Source: Bdellovibrionales bacterium (lineage in GTDB: Bacteria; Bdellovibrionota; UBA1018). From it: DNA of 6,184 nucleotides. The notes below the pieces were generated by a model. The model was not told the DNA's origin. It worked only from the letters and a program-made list of their open reading frames with translations, and did no database searches. Location of the stretch: the NCBI GenBank assembly GCA_018968995.1, contig JAGWZD010000127.1, forward strand, positions 1 to 6,184. The letters are read 5' to 3'. Position numbers and translations under genes: made by a program. This document shows positions 5,801-6,184 of this stretch, in pieces (position 1 is the first letter of the stretch; each line of letters opens with the position of its first letter).

Positions 5801-6184
5801 ATGGAATCGGGAAACTTTGTTCAGTTCATTAGCGTAGCCTTCCAACAGGGTGGATTTTCAATGTGGTTGATTGCGGCGAGCTTAGCCGTCAGCATCGGCC
5901 TTACCTTGGAGCGGTTTATTCGATTAGGACAAGCCGGCATAAACGGCTCGGCGTTCATGTTTGAGGTCCAAAAGTACATTCTAGCGAATGACCTCGACGG
6001 AGCCATTCGGCTCTGTAATGGCTCTGGAAACGCAGCCCTTCCTCGAGTGATCAAGGCCGGACTGCAGCGCGCGTCGCGAGATCAAGAGCAGATTCAAAAC
6101 GCTCTTGATGCCGCCAGTCTCGAGGTTATCCCTAAACTAGAGCGTAACCTTCCTTACCTGTCTTTGATTGCCAACGTTGCCACT
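5801..6184 (+). CDS. MotA/TolQ/ExbB proton channel family protein, 5' part only
   Basis: The first 128 residues are present; the right edge cuts the gene. This family forms inner-membrane proton channels with ExbD/TolR-type partners and uses the proton gradient to drive TonB, Tol-Pal or gliding machinery. There is a short N-terminal segment, a first membrane helix at about 19-40 (MWLIAASLAVSIGLTLERF, with the typical LER after it), a cytoplasmic region with the usual DLDGAIRLCN and ALPRVIKAGL blocks, and LERNLPYLSLIANVAT (113-128), which leads into the second membrane helix. The ATG at 5801 is preceded by GAGAGGG (5791-5797). TolQ, ExbB and AglR-like members cannot be told apart from this part, so no symbol is given. 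ExbD-like genes probably follow. Confidence 0.93.
   Translation, partial: MESGNFVQFISVAFQQGGFSMWLIAASLAVSIGLTLERFIRLGQAGINGSAFMFEVQKYILANDLDGAIRLCNGSGNAALPRVIKAGLQRASRDQEQIQNALDAASLEVIPKLERNLPYLSLIANVAT

Noticed and set aside
1..6184. Mobile element, CRISPR array, toxin-antitoxin or defence system
   Set aside because: No terminal repeats, transposase or integrase motifs, spaced repeats or recognisable toxin/effector domains were seen on either strand. The small adjacent gene pair is larger than usual toxin-antitoxin pairs and has no matching motif.

Overview
This 6.2 kb window carries seven protein-coding genes on both strands. Base composition looks close to balanced. The gene content (phosphoheptose isomerase for LPS core heptose, and a MotA/TolQ/ExbB-type proton-channel subunit) points to a Gram-negative bacterium. 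The style of PolA and of the channel subunit, which resembles the TolQ/AglR-like proteins of myxobacteria and bdellovibrios, suggests a delta-proteobacterial or Bdellovibrionota-like lineage. That placement is an inference from protein style only, with low to moderate confidence.

Layout. (a) 2-1293, plus strand: the 3' end of a gene that enters from the left edge, then two more genes (151 and 177 aa). All three run in the same direction; the first two overlap by 16 nt and the next gap is 30 nt. I recognise none of these three proteins. They are the only part of the window whose function is open. (b) 1306-5208, minus strand: a compact operon read gmhA, then an RDD-family membrane protein, then polA. 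The stop and start of the first pair share ATGA, and the second pair overlaps by 23 nt. polA meets the unknown plus-strand cluster tail to tail with only 12 nt between the stop codons. (c) 5268-5600, plus strand: thioredoxin trxA, divergent from gmhA. (d) 5601-5800: a 200-nt intergenic region with a good sigma70-type promoter (TTGACG, 16 nt, TATCCT) and a leader of about 130 nt containing several inverted repeats. (e) 5801 to the right edge: the first 128 residues of the channel subunit.

How they fit together. GmhA makes the heptose precursor of the LPS inner core. The RDD protein is an integral membrane protein of unknown substrate. PolA is a complete three-domain DNA polymerase I with apparently intact 5' nuclease, proofreading and polymerase motifs. 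Their close overlaps imply shared transcription and translational coupling rather than one pathway. TrxA is a standard thiol-disulfide reductant. The last gene probably begins an ExbB/ExbD-type energy-transduction operon that continues beyond the window.

I found no CRISPR array, insertion sequence, tRNA, rRNA, attachment site or broken gene. The most open questions are the unrecognised left-hand cluster and the structured leader before the channel gene. Nothing here can be called a new system from sequence alone.
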